Source of the DNA: Pseudomonadota bacterium
GTDB taxonomy: Bacteria > Pseudomonadota > Gammaproteobacteria > Burkholderiales > Burkholderiaceae_C
Length of the DNA: 26,502 nucleotides
Assembly (NCBI GenBank): GCA_023390985.1
Contig: JAEWBU010000248.1
Coordinates: forward strand, 1 to 26,502
Reading direction: 5' to 3'
Shown: positions 10,639 through 18,679 of the stretch, in pieces
Position numbering within the stretch: the first letter of the stretch is position 1
Layout: the number at the start of each line of letters is the position of its first letter
Made by a program: the position numbers and the translations under genes
Notes under the pieces: generated by a model
Told to the model about the DNA's origin: nothing
Seen by the model: only the letters and a program-made list of their open reading frames with translations
Databases searched by the model: none

Positions 10639-12138
10639 ATGCCGAACGACCAAGCCGAGGCGGAGCAACGAGCCCGCCGGGCCGGATCCAAGGCGGGATC
10701 GGGCCCGGCGAGCGCGAAGCTGTACGAGCAGCTGGCCGCCGACCTCGAGGACATGATCCGCCGCGGCCTGCTTCGACCCGGCGACCGGCTGCCTTCGGTC
10801 CGCTTCCTGAGCCGCAGCCGCGGCATCAGCCTCTCGACCGTGTTCCAGGCCTGCTACCTGCTGGAGGCACGCGGGCTGATCCGCTCACGCCAGCGCTCCG
10901 GCTGGTTCGTCATCGGTGCACCCCTGTGCCGCCCGCCGCAGCCCGACGGGATCTCCAGCCCGCCGACGGAAGCACGCACGCCCGACACGGGCGAGATGAT
11001 CTTCAACATCCTCCAGGATGTGCGCAAGCGCGACTCCGCGGGACTGGCTTCGCCCTTCCCGTCGCCTTCGCTGTTTCCCGTGGGCCGGCTCTCGCAGGCG
11101 TTGTCACGAGCGGGGCGCACCATGCACCCCCACCAGGTCCTGGACGACCTGACGCCCGGGAATGCGCGCCTCGTACGGCATATCGCACGCTGCTACCAGG
11201 CGCAGGGCATCGCCGTGGGCGAGCACGAGATCATCATCACCAACGGCGCGCTGGAGGCGCTGCATCTGTGCCTGGCGAGCCTCACGCGCCCGGGGGATGC
11301 GGTCATCGTCGAATCCCCCACCTTCTACGGCTCGCTGCAGGCGCTGGAGACCCTCGGACTCCGGGCGGTCCAGGTGAGCACGCACTCGGCCGACGGGATC
11401 GACCTCGAAGCCCTCGAGTCGGCACTGCGCAGGCACGCGCCGCGGGCATGCTGGCTGATGCCGAACTTCCAGAACCCGCTGGGCAGCCTCATGCCCCGCG
11501 AGCGCAAGCGCGAGCTGGTCGAACTGCTCGCCCGCCATGACGTGCCGCTGATCGAGGACGACGTCTACGGGGAACTGTTCTTCGACGACGAGCGGCCACC
11601 GCCCGCCCGGGCCTTCGATGCCGGCGGCCGCGTCCTTCACTGTTCGTCCTTCTCCAAATGCCTGGCGCCCGGATTCCGGATCGGGTGGGTGGCCGCCGGC
11701 CGCCACGCGCACGACATCGCCAGGCGCAAGCTCGCCCTGAGCGTCAGCACCTCGGTGCCGCCGCAACTCGCGCTGGCAGAGTACCTGGACCACGCCGGCT
11801 TCCAGCGACACCTCCATCGCCTGCGCGCGTGCCTGGCTTCGCAGCAGGCGGACCTGGCCGGTGCGGTGCTTCGCCATTTCCCCGCCGGCACGCTGGCGAC
11901 GCGGCCGCGCGGGGGCTATTTCCTCTGGGTGGAACTGCCGCCGATCTTCGACGCGATGCACCTGTCCCAGGAAGCGGCCGCGCAAGGCATCTGCATCGCG
12001 CCAGGGCCCATCTTTTCCGTGGACCAGGCCTTCAGGAATTGCCTGCGCCTCAACTACAGCTGCCCGGAGCCAGCACGCGTGGAACACGCGGTGGCCGCAC
12101 TGGGCCGCCTGCTGAGCCAGCAGCGCGGGCCGGGCTGA
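10639..12138 (+). CDS. MocR family regulator (GntR HTH fused to PLP aminotransferase fold)
   Basis: The product is 499 aa. Residues 25-95 are a GntR winged helix (KLYEQLAADLEDMI, LRPGDRLPSVRFLS, STVFQACYLLEARGLI). Residues 120-490 are a fold-type I aminotransferase domain with PNFQNPLG at 275-282, IEDDVYGE at 305-312 and the PLP lysine K340 in SSFSKCLAPGFRIGW. MocR proteins such as GabR and PdxR sense PLP-linked ligands and usually act on nearby genes. The open frame extends far upstream to 9157, but that part only shadows the flavoprotein gene; the ATG at 10639 gives the normal MocR length. The target is unknown; the aldehyde dehydrogenase at 16.8 kb is a speculative candidate. Confidence 0.9.
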   Translation: MPNDQAEAEQRARRAGSKAGSGPASAKLYEQLAADLEDMIRRGLLRPGDRLPSVRFLSRSRGISLSTVFQACYLLEARGLIRSRQRSGWFVIGAPLCRPPQPDGISSPPTEARTPDTGEMIFNILQDVRKRDSAGLASPFPSPSLFPVGRLSQALSRAGRTMHPHQVLDDLTPGNARLVRHIARCYQAQGIAVGEHEIIITNGALEALHLCLASLTRPGDAVIVESPTFYGSLQALETLGLRAVQVSTHSADGIDLEALESALRRHAPRACWLMPNFQNPLGSLMPRERKRELVELLARHDVPLIEDDVYGELFFDDERPPPARAFDAGGRVLHCSSFSKCLAPGFRIGWVAAGRHAHDIARRKLALSVSTSVPPQLALAEYLDHAGFQRHLHRLRACLASQQADLAGAVLRHFPAGTLATRPRGGYFLWVELPPIFDAMHLSQEAAAQGICIAPGPIFSVDQAFRNCLRLNYSCPEPARVEHAVAALGRLLSQQRGPG

Positions 12139-12235
12139 TCCGCTGCTGCTCCGGTCTTTGCCGGCCTCTTCTGGTCCTTGGGACGGCGGCGGGGCGCCAC
12201 AGCTGGAAGGCCATCTCCACTCGTGGTATCGACGC

Positions 12236-12997
12236 ATGATCAAGGAACGAACTCCCGACCCCGCCGGCGCGCAGGAGGACCCCCCGGGCACCCGCGAGCT
12301 GCGCACGGCGCTCGCCAGCTGGGAACTCTTCGGACAGGCACTCCCGCATGAACTGCGGGCGCCCTTGTCCGTGATCGACGCCTTCGCAAGATTGCTGCAG
12401 GAGCGCGAGGCGCAGGCGCTATCGGCGCGCGGGCGCCTGTGGCTCGACAGCGTGCGGTTGGCAGCCGCGCACGCAAACAGCCTGGCGGACGCCCTGATGG
12501 TGCTCGCTCCGATGTCGTCGCGGGCCATGGAGCGCGACCGCGTCGACCTGAGCGCGTTGGCCGCCGGGATCATCGATCTCGAGCGCGCTGCGGCGCCCGG
12601 GCGGCAGGCGCAGGTCACGATCGAGCCCGGGCTCCACGCGATGGGAGACCCGCACCTGCTGCGTACCCTGCTGTCGAATCTGCTGGGAAACGCGTGGAAG
12701 TACACCTCCACGAGGCCGCAGTCCCGCATCGCGTTCGGTCTCGTGCAGGGCTCGGACGGGGAGCCGGCGTTCTGCGTGAGCGACAACGGGGTGGGCTTCG
12801 ACATGGAGCACGCGACGAAGCTGTTCCGGCCCTTCGCCCGTCTCCACACCCGCGGTGAGTTCGAGGGCGTCGGGCTCGGGCTCTGCATTGCCCTGCGCGT
12901 CGTCGAGCGCCACGACGGACGCATCTGGGTCGAGGCGGCGCCGGACCAGGGCACGCGCGTGTTCTTCCGGCTCGGCGAGCCCGGAGCTCCGCGGTGA
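12236..12997 (+). CDS. Small histidine kinase without sensor domain
   Basis: The product is 253 aa. The HisKA H-box has H38 in LPHELRAPLSVID, followed by a HATPase_c domain with N-box LLSNLLGNAWKYTS (145-158), G1 DNGVGF (183-188), F-box LFRPFARLH and G2 GVGLGL (211-216). No transmembrane or PAS segment precedes the H-box, so it is probably cytoplasmic and takes its input from a partner. The ATG at 12236 is chosen because the 26 extra upstream codons look non-coding. Its stop overlaps the next gene's GTG start. The unpaired FixJ-type regulator at 6.5 kb is a possible partner. Confidence 0.85.
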   Translation: MIKERTPDPAGAQEDPPGTRELRTALASWELFGQALPHELRAPLSVIDAFARLLQEREAQALSARGRLWLDSVRLAAAHANSLADALMVLAPMSSRAMERDRVDLSALAAGIIDLERAAAPGRQAQVTIEPGLHAMGDPHLLRTLLSNLLGNAWKYTSTRPQSRIAFGLVQGSDGEPAFCVSDNGVGFDMEHATKLFRPFARLHTRGEFEGVGLGLCIALRVVERHDGRIWVEAAPDQGTRVFFRLGEPGAPR

Positions 12998-13227
12998 CGC
13001 GGCATGCGTACCGGCTCCGGGCCTGGCCGGAACTGCCGGAGGACTTTCGCACGGCCCCGGTGTTGCGCGCGCTCAGCCGCATGACGCTCGGGCCGGTCAC
13101 GCACACCTGGTTCCTGGACAGCACGCGCCTCGCCCCGACGCAAGCCGAGAGGCTGCTCGCGCATCTGGTCGCCCGGGACGACGTCGAGCGGATCGATCTC
13201 GCCTGGTCGGACGATGGTGGCGGGTGA
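12994..13227 (+). CDS. 77-aa hypothetical protein coupled to the histidine kinase
   Basis: This small soluble protein is read from a GTG that overlaps the kinase stop (GTGA), so its translation is likely coupled. It is basic at the N-terminus and acidic at the C-terminus. The central part (LRALSRMTLGPVTHTWFL, then QAERLLAHLVARDDVERIDLA) predicts a compact helical or winged-helix-like fold. I do not recognise a named family. Its position suggests an accessory to the kinase; a start at the internal ATG (13003) is also possible. Confidence 0.6.
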   Translation: MTRHAYRLRAWPELPEDFRTAPVLRALSRMTLGPVTHTWFLDSTRLAPTQAERLLAHLVARDDVERIDLAWSDDGGG

Positions 13228-13241
13228 GCATCGCAATCCGC

Positions 13242-14675
13242 CTACTGCACCGGAGCCGACAGGCGCGCCAGGCGCACCGCGAAGCGGAACCAGGGCGGCC
13301 GCGCCCGCAAGTCCGCCGCGCCCATGCGCCGCGCCCGGGCGAAATCGCGCTCGAGCATCGTCTGCACCTGCGCCGCCAGCCGCCGGTCCAGGACGGCCAT
13401 GGTCACTTCGAAATTGAGGCGGAATGAGCGGTTGTCGAAATTCGCCGTTCCCACCGTGCACCAGTCGTCGTCGATGAGCGTGACCTTCTGGTGCATGAAG
13501 CCGTCCTGGTACCGGTACATCGCCACGCCGGCCTGCTCCAGCGCCTCGACATAGGACCAGCCGGACAGGCTCACCAGCGCATTGTCCGAGCGCTCCGGCA
13601 GCAGCACGCGGACGTCGACGCCGCGCAGGGCGGCAAGCTGCAGCGCGGTGACGAACTGTTCGTCGGGCACGAAGTACGGGCTGGCCACCCACAGGCGCGA
13701 GCGAGCGCGCCCGATCGCGGCGATGAAGAACAGGGTGCAGGTCTCCAGGTCGTCGGCCGGGCCGCTGGGCAGGCACAGCACCGGATGGTGCACGCCGGCC
13801 GCCTCCACCGGCTCCCACTGCAGGCCCAGTGGACGGCCCGCGGCCCAGTGCCAGTCCTCGCAGAACGCCACCTGCACGCACTGCACCGCCGGTCCCTCCA
13901 CGCACAGGTGGGTGTCGCGCCAGGGGCCGATGCGCGGATCGCGTCCGAGGTATTCGTCTCCCACGTTGAGGCCTCCGACCCAGGCCCGGCGACCGTCGAC
14001 GACCACGATCTTGCGGTGGTTGCGGAAGTTCAGGTGCAGCCGTCCCGCGCCGCGGCCCACGGCATGGAAGGCGTGCACTTGCACGCCTGCGGCGCGCAGT
14101 GCGCCGACATAGGCGCGCGGCAGGCGGAAGCTGCCCACCTCGTCGTACAGCAGGTGCACGCGGACACCGGCCGCCGCGCGTTCGAGCAGGCGCGCCTGCA
14201 GCTCGCGCCCGACGCCGTCGTCACGCAGGATGTAGAACTGCACCAGCACGTAGTCTCGCGCGGCGGCGACGCCGGCGAAGATCGAGTCGAACGTGGCCGC
14301 GCCGTCGACCAGCAGAGTCGCCGAGTTGCCGCCGGTGAAGGGCAGCTTGGCGAGCCGCTCGAACGGCACGTCGCGTGTATAGCGGGTGTCGGTGAGCAGC
14401 CGCTGAAGCTGCAGGGCCGCCTGCATGCGCTGCTGCGCCGGCCGGAATTCGGCCAGGGCCGCCCGCCGCGCGGCCACGTAGTCGGCGAACCGGCTCTGGC
14501 CGAACACGAGGAACAGCGGCAGCGCCAGCAGCGGGAAGGCCACCAGCGCCACCGCCCAGGCGACCGCGCCCTGCGCGGTGCGGGCTTCCAGCACCGCCCG
14601 CCCGGCGGCCAGCAGGCCCAGCGCCTGCAGCAGTGCGTAGGCCGCGCCGAGGATGCCCGCTTCCGAGGCGGTCAT
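13242..14675 (-). CDS. cls: Cardiolipin synthase (phospholipase D superfamily)
   Basis: The 477-aa product has two N-terminal membrane helices (about 8-25 and 38-58), then two HKD motifs: H220-x-K222-x4-D227 (NHRKIVVVDG) and H395-x-K397-x4-D402 (MHQKVTLIDD). Both are followed by the usual GG-N and GT-N signatures. It makes cardiolipin, or other phosphatidyl-transfer products, at the inner membrane. Its ATG overlaps the psiE stop by an ATGA, so the pair is an operon. Its membership in a stress region fits membrane remodelling, but that is inference. Confidence 0.92.
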   Translation of the reverse strand: MTASEAGILGAAYALLQALGLLAAGRAVLEARTAQGAVAWAVALVAFPLLALPLFLVFGQSRFADYVAARRAALAEFRPAQQRMQAALQLQRLLTDTRYTRDVPFERLAKLPFTGGNSATLLVDGAATFDSIFAGVAAARDYVLVQFYILRDDGVGRELQARLLERAAAGVRVHLLYDEVGSFRLPRAYVGALRAAGVQVHAFHAVGRGAGRLHLNFRNHRKIVVVDGRRAWVGGLNVGDEYLGRDPRIGPWRDTHLCVEGPAVQCVQVAFCEDWHWAAGRPLGLQWEPVEAAGVHHPVLCLPSGPADDLETCTLFFIAAIGRARSRLWVASPYFVPDEQFVTALQLAALRGVDVRVLLPERSDNALVSLSGWSYVEALEQAGVAMYRYQDGFMHQKVTLIDDDWCTVGTANFDNRSFRLNFEVTMAVLDRRLAAQVQTMLERDFARARRMGAADLRARPPWFRFAVRLARLSAPVQ

Positions 14676-15160
14676 CGGATCGCGCCGCGATCCGGCACGC
14701 GGTCGTCGCGCTCGCGCAGCAACCAGTACACCAGGCCCAGCACCAGCGTGGCGCCCGCCAGCGCGGCCACCATCGCGGGCTCGGTGACGGTGACCTCGAG
14801 GACGACGAACTTGCGGCTCAGCGCCAGCAGGGCGATCAGCAGCACGGTCTTGACTTGCACCACGCTGTGGCGCCGCAAGGCCACCCGAACGATGGAATGC
14901 TTGAACTCCAGCGCGATCAGCAGGGTCATGATGCTGCCGAACAGGCCCTGGAAGACTTCATGGTCGAGCGGGTCGAGCGCGCCGGTCAGCAGCAGCGGCA
15001 CGACGCGCACCACCAGCTGGACCAGGGCCAGCGCGATCACGAGGGCGATCACGAGGGAAAGCAGGAAGGCGACGCCGTGCTCGAAGCGCTCGTAAGCCGA
15101 CATCAGCGGCCAGTAGCGGCGCGTCTCGCGCAAGAGCCAAGGGTGGCGCTGCGATGCCAT
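14672..15160 (-). CDS. psiE: PsiE family membrane protein
   Basis: The product is 162 aa with four hydrophobic helices (about 30-50, 70-88, 103-123 and 128-147) and the PsiE landmarks HEVFQGLFGSIMTLLIALEFKHS and LLALSRKFVVLE. PsiE is a phosphate-starvation-inducible inner-membrane protein of unknown mechanism. PsiE-like genes recur in transferable heat-resistance loci. The ATG at 15160 is supported by where the homology begins; the open frame upstream of it only shadows the divergent thioredoxin gene. It is translationally coupled to cls. Confidence 0.88.
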   Translation of the reverse strand: MASQRHPWLLRETRRYWPLMSAYERFEHGVAFLLSLVIALVIALALVQLVVRVVPLLLTGALDPLDHEVFQGLFGSIMTLLIALEFKHSIVRVALRRHSVVQVKTVLLIALLALSRKFVVLEVTVTEPAMVAALAGATLVLGLVYWLLRERDDRVPDRGAIR

Positions 15161-15320
15161 GGGGTGGCCTCCGGTCGCGTGGAGCAGCCATTGTCCGGCC
15201 GCCGCGTCGTGCTCCGGAACGGCGCCGCCGCGGCGCCGCCGCCCTGCGCCATGAAGCGCAAGCGGATGGAAGAATGCCGCGCGGCGGCTCCCTATGCTCC
15301 CAGTGACAAAGGGAATGGCC

Positions 15321-15704
15321 ATGGCAGCAGTCATCGAAGTGGGCGAGCGCGATTTCGACGCGGCGATCGGCCGCCCCAACCCCGTCCTCGTGGATTTCTC
15401 CGCCTCCTGGTGCGGCCCCTGCCGGGCCATGGCGCCTGCGCTGGAGGCGTTCGCGGCCCGCCGGGCCGACGACCTGGCCGTGGTGAAGGTGGACATCGAC
15501 GAGGCGCCCGCCCTCGCCGCGCGCTTCGGCATCCGCTCGGTGCCCACGCTGATGCTGTTCCAGGACGGCAGGCAGGTGGCCATCCAGCCCGGCATGATGA
15601 GCGAGAAGCAGCTCGGCGCCTTCGTCGACGAACACCTGGAGCCGCGCGAGAAGCGCGTGGTGGAGCAGGACCCGAACCGGCCGCAGATCAAGCTGGACTG
15701 GTGA
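15321..15704 (+). CDS. Thioredoxin
   Basis: This 127-aa thioredoxin-fold protein has active site W30-C31-G32-P33-C34 (SASWCGPCRAMAP) and the cis-Pro segment IRSVPTLMLFQDG. It has a polar C-terminal tail of about 20 residues (PREKRVVEQDP...) beyond the usual end, reminiscent of the thioredoxins in LHR/TLQ loci. AAAGGGA ends 7 nt before the ATG at 15321, which decides the start over an in-frame ATG at 15315. It is a cytosolic disulfide reductase. It was convergent with the aldehyde dehydrogenase gene until an IS481-type element landed between them. Confidence 0.9.
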   Translation: MAAVIEVGERDFDAAIGRPNPVLVDFSASWCGPCRAMAPALEAFAARRADDLAVVKVDIDEAPALAARFGIRSVPTLMLFQDGRQVAIQPGMMSEKQLGAFVDEHLEPREKRVVEQDPNRPQIKLDW

Positions 15705-15715
15705 GGCGGAGCGCG

Positions 15716-15721
15716 GCTAGG
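15716..15721. repeat. Target site duplication, left copy (GCTAGG)
   Basis: This 6-bp direct repeat matches 16765-16770 across the IS481-type element. Removing the element and one copy leaves the thioredoxin and aldehyde dehydrogenase stop codons about 12 nt apart. Confidence 0.92.
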
Positions 15722-16764
15722 TGTGAAGGTTCAATAGGTTGTTGCGGGTGTTCACCCGGAGAGGTTTTGAGAGACTGGAAATCGCCAAACCCCCAGTCCA
15801 CTCAACTTTCCAGACCGGATGAACACCCATAAGAATGCCCGATTGACGTACCTGCGCCGCCTGGAGATGGTTCAAGAGATCACAGAAGGCGGCTTGTCAG
15901 CCTCAGAGGCTGCTGTCAGACAGGGCGTGAGCGCCGTCACCGCTCGCAAGTGGCTGGCCCGCTACCTGGCCGGCGGGGCAGCCGGCCTGCTGGATAAGTC
16001 CTCGCGCCCTGAGAAGTCGCCGCGCGCCATCACTCCTGGTGTGGCGCTGGCCATCGTCGAGCTGCGCCGCAAGCTGTTCTTGCAAGCGCATATCGCCTCG
16101 TACATGGGCGTCTCCAAGGCCACCGTCAGCCGGGTGCTGCGCCGCGCCGGGCTGTCTCGGTTGAGCGATTTGCGACCGGACGAGCCGGTCCAACGCTACG
16201 AGCGCGAGCATCCTGGCGAGCTGCTGCACATCGACATCAAGAAGCTCGGGCGCTTCGACAAGGTCGGCCATCGCATCACCGGCGATCGCCGCCAGCGCGC
16301 TCGCCAGATCGGCTGGGACTACGTCTTCGTGGCCGTGGACGACCATAGCCGGGTGGCCTTCACCCAGGTCCATCCGGACGAAAGCCGCTACAGCGCCGAG
16401 GCGTTCCTGCGAGCTGCCGTGGCCCACTTCAAGCGTTGGAACGTGCCTGTGCAGCGCGTGCTCACCGACAACGGCATGTCGTTCCGTTCAGGCCTGTTCG
16501 CCGAGGCCTGCCTGGAGCTCGGGATAACGCAGAAGTTCACCCGTGCCTACCGGCCGCAGACTAATGGCAAGGCTGAGCGCTTCATCCAATCGGCTCTACG
16601 GGAATGGGCCTACGGACGAATTTACGAGAACTCCGAGCAGCGCTGTCAGGCGCTGCCCGCCTGGACGCACTTCTACAACTGGCACCGCCCGCACCACGGC
16701 ATCAACCTGATGCCGCCAGTGTCGCGTCTCTCAGCTCCTCGAAAGAACCTCTTGACTCTTCACA
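15722..16764 (+). mobile_element. IS481-family insertion sequence, 1043 bp
   Basis: Ends are imperfect inverted repeats of about 25 bp: left TGTGAAGGTTCAATAGGTTG, right (reverse complement) TGTGAAGAGTCAAGAGGTTC. A perfect 6-bp direct repeat GCTAGG flanks it at 15716-15721 and 16765-16770. This fits the NCTAGN target preference known for Bordetella IS481. The leader before the transposase (TGGAAATCGCC..., GGATGAACACCCATAAG) also looks very like that element. The intact ends and clean duplication suggest recent insertion. Confidence 0.95.
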
Positions 16765-16769
16765 GCTAG
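15819..16769 (+). CDS. IS481-family transposase
   Basis: The product is 316 aa: an N-terminal HTH (EMVQEITEGGLSASEAAVRQG and a second HTH with SKATVSRVLRRAG), then an rve-type DDE core with D139 (LLHIDIKKLG), D217 (VLTDNGMSFRS) and E253 (RPQTNGKAERFIQ). The frame is intact. The stop TAG lies outside the element in the duplicated target (CTAG), so the coding sequence borrows its terminator from the insertion site, as the CTAG preference of this family would ensure. Confidence 0.95.
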   Translation: MNTHKNARLTYLRRLEMVQEITEGGLSASEAAVRQGVSAVTARKWLARYLAGGAAGLLDKSSRPEKSPRAITPGVALAIVELRRKLFLQAHIASYMGVSKATVSRVLRRAGLSRLSDLRPDEPVQRYEREHPGELLHIDIKKLGRFDKVGHRITGDRRQRARQIGWDYVFVAVDDHSRVAFTQVHPDESRYSAEAFLRAAVAHFKRWNVPVQRVLTDNGMSFRSGLFAEACLELGITQKFTRAYRPQTNGKAERFIQSALREWAYGRIYENSEQRCQALPAWTHFYNWHRPHHGINLMPPVSRLSAPRKNLLTLHS

Positions 16770-16770
16770 G
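16765..16770. repeat. Target site duplication, right copy (GCTAGG)
   Basis: This copy holds the CTAG palindrome. The transposase (plus, 16767-16769) and the aldehyde dehydrogenase (minus, 16768-16766) both take their TAG stop from it. Confidence 0.92.
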
Positions 16771-18133
16771 CCACGACCACCGTCTTCACGTCGACGAACT
16801 CGCGAATGCCCCAGGTGGACTGCTCCCGGCCGTAGCCGGAACCCTTGATGCCGCCGAAGGGCAGGCGCGGGTCCTCCCGGACGCGCGCATTGACCCAGGC
16901 CATGCCGCATTCGAGCAGGTCGGCGGCGATGTGTTCGCCGCGCTCCACGTCCCGCGTGAGCACGCAGGCGCCGAGGCCGTAGGCGGAATCGTTGGCGGCG
17001 GCGATCGCGGCGCGTTCGTCGGCCACCGGCACGATGGCGGCGACCGGGCCGAACAGCTCCTCGTCGAAGGCCGGCATGCCGCGCCGCACGTCGGTCAGCA
17101 CGGTGCTGGGGTAGAACGCGCCCGCGCCTTCGGGCACCACGCCCCCGAGCAGCAGGCGTGCGCCGGCGGCGACGCTGGCGCGCACCTGGGCATGCAGGGC
17201 GTCGCGCAGGTCGCGCCGGGCGATCGGGCCCACCTCCGTGGTGTCCAGCAGGGGATCGCCCAGCCGCGCCGCGGCCATCAGCTCGACGAAGCGCGCTTCG
17301 AAGGCGGCACGCACGTCCTCCACCACGATCATCCGCTTGGCGGCGATGCAGCTCTGGCCCGTGTTGCCCAGGCGGCCTTCCGCGCACACGCGGGCGGCAT
17401 GCTCGATGTCGGCGTCGGCCAGCACCAGGTAGGGGTCGCTGCCCCCGAGCTCGAGCACGGACTTCTTCAGCTTGCCGCCGGCCGCGCGCGCGACCGCGGC
17501 CCCGGCCGGCGCGCTCCCGGTCAGGCTGACGCCGCGCACCAGCGGATGCGAAACCAGGGATTCGACATCGGCGCTGGCCAGCAGCAGCACCCGCAGAAGA
17601 TCGCGCGGCAGCTCGGCGCGCACGAACACGTCCTCGGCGGCGAGCGCGCAGCCCGGCACGTTGGACGCGTGCTTGACCACCACCGCATTGCCGGCCATGA
17701 GCGCCGGCACGGCCATCCGGAACACCTGGTGGAAGGGCCAGTTCCAGGGCTCGACGCCGGCCACCACCCCGAGGGGCCGGTAGACGACGCGGCTGCGGCG
17801 CCAGCCGGCGGCGACGGGTTCGTCGGCGAGCATCGCGGCCGCGTGCTCGGCGTAATGCCTGCAGATGTTCGCGCAGGCGCGCACCTCCTCCACCCCGCCG
17901 CGCACCGGCTTGCCCATCTCCTCGGCCATCAGCTCCGCGTACTGGCGCTGGTTGCGCAGCAGGATCTCGGCGGCGCGCAGCAGCGGTGCCGCGCGCTCCG
18001 CGAAGCCGGCCCGCCTCCACGCCAGGAAGGCTGCATGGGCGCGCTCGACGATGCCGGACAGCGCGCAGGCAGGTGTGAGCTCGTAGCCGGCGATCGCCTG
18101 GCCGGTGGCGGGATTGATGGATTCGATGGTCAT
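16766..18133 (-). CDS. NAD(P)-dependent aldehyde dehydrogenase, succinate-semialdehyde type
   Basis: The 455-aa product carries the ALDH hallmarks: PWNWP (129-133), general base E228 in LELGGSDPYLVL, nucleophile C262 in NTGQSCIAAKRM, FDEELFGPVA and PFGGIKGSGYGRE. Proteins of this length and type are usually annotated succinate-semialdehyde dehydrogenase; the true substrate is not shown. The start at 18133 (MTIESINPATG) is preferred over an in-frame ATG six codons upstream inside the preceding gene. Its native TAG stop overlaps the CTAG used by the IS481 element, so the insertion left the protein intact. It starts 7 nt after the UBP zinc-finger gene, implying one transcript. Confidence 0.9.
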   Translation of the reverse strand: MTIESINPATGQAIAGYELTPACALSGIVERAHAAFLAWRRAGFAERAAPLLRAAEILLRNQRQYAELMAEEMGKPVRGGVEEVRACANICRHYAEHAAAMLADEPVAAGWRRSRVVYRPLGVVAGVEPWNWPFHQVFRMAVPALMAGNAVVVKHASNVPGCALAAEDVFVRAELPRDLLRVLLLASADVESLVSHPLVRGVSLTGSAPAGAAVARAAGGKLKKSVLELGGSDPYLVLADADIEHAARVCAEGRLGNTGQSCIAAKRMIVVEDVRAAFEARFVELMAAARLGDPLLDTTEVGPIARRDLRDALHAQVRASVAAGARLLLGGVVPEGAGAFYPSTVLTDVRRGMPAFDEELFGPVAAIVPVADERAAIAAANDSAYGLGACVLTRDVERGEHIAADLLECGMAWVNARVREDPRLPFGGIKGSGYGREQSTWGIREFVDVKTVVVA

Positions 18134-18140
18134 CTGCCGT

Positions 18141-18413
18141 CTACTCCGCAAGCACGCCCACGATGGTTTCGTCGGCGTAGCACCAGACCCAGTGCTCGCC
18201 CGGCTCGATCGAGCGGACGAGCGGATGCCCCGCGTGCCGATAGTGCCGCGACGCGTGGCGGTTCTTCGACGAGTCGCAGCAGCCGACGTGGCCGCAGATC
18301 AGGCAGAGCCGCAGGTGTACCCAGGGGTCGCCGAGTTGCACGCATTCCTCGCAGACCGTCTTGAGCGTGCTCGTGACGGCGATCTGGTCCAGGTGGCTGC
18401 AGGGGTTCGCCAT
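18141..18413 (-). CDS. UBP-type zinc-finger protein
   Basis: The 90-aa protein is almost entirely one ZnF-UBP domain. Candidate ligands are C5/H7, C21-x2-C24, C37-x2-C40, C45/C46, and H53, H57, H60 and H63 in KNRHASRHYRHAGHPLVRS. In eukaryotes this fold binds the ubiquitin C-terminus. The role of bacterial stand-alone versions is unknown. It lies directly upstream of the aldehyde dehydrogenase (7-nt gap), so the pair is probably co-transcribed. Confidence 0.88.
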   Translation of the reverse strand: MANPCSHLDQIAVTSTLKTVCEECVQLGDPWVHLRLCLICGHVGCCDSSKNRHASRHYRHAGHPLVRSIEPGEHWVWCYADETIVGVLAE

Positions 18414-18428
18414 GGGAGGCCCACCGGT

Positions 18429-18500
18429 TCACCGATGATTTCCGGAAGACCTGCCCGCGGTGCCGCCGGATCCGCAGGGCGACACGGTGCCTCGTGCCAT
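18429..18500 (-). CDS. Possible 23-codon leader ORF upstream of the UBP zinc-finger gene
   Basis: A short frame, MARGTVSPCGSGGTAGRSSG..., starts 7 nt after a strong GAGGAG Shine-Dalgarno (18508-18513) and ends 15 nt before the zinc-finger start codon. The good ribosome-binding site is the only support. It could instead be chance, or a remnant of promoter sequence. Confidence 0.25.
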   Translation of the reverse strand: MARGTVSPCGSGGTAGRSSGNHR

Positions 18501-18679
18501 GGAGATGCTCCTCGTGGGGTGGGAAGAAGCGCCAGCGTGCACCTCGCGGCGGCGCGACGTTTCCCGAATACTGCGTTTCGCGCCGCAGGGCTGCGGGCCG
18601 CGCGCTCGGCGGCACATGGATCCTTCTCGTGCCCACGGCACCGCTTGAGCGGCTCCAGCCGCGCGCGGATACTCGCCGC

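Noticed and set aside
11104..13905. 933-aa minus-strand frame spanning mocR, the kinase and part of cls
   Set aside because: It crosses three well-supported genes on the other or same strand and has no domain; only the mirror of high GC.
13491..15095. 534-aa plus-strand frame
   Set aside because: Antisense to cls and psiE, both with clear catalytic or family motifs.
16604..18364. 586-aa plus-strand frame
   Set aside because: Antisense of the aldehyde dehydrogenase and zinc-finger genes; Gly/Ala/His-rich without motifs.
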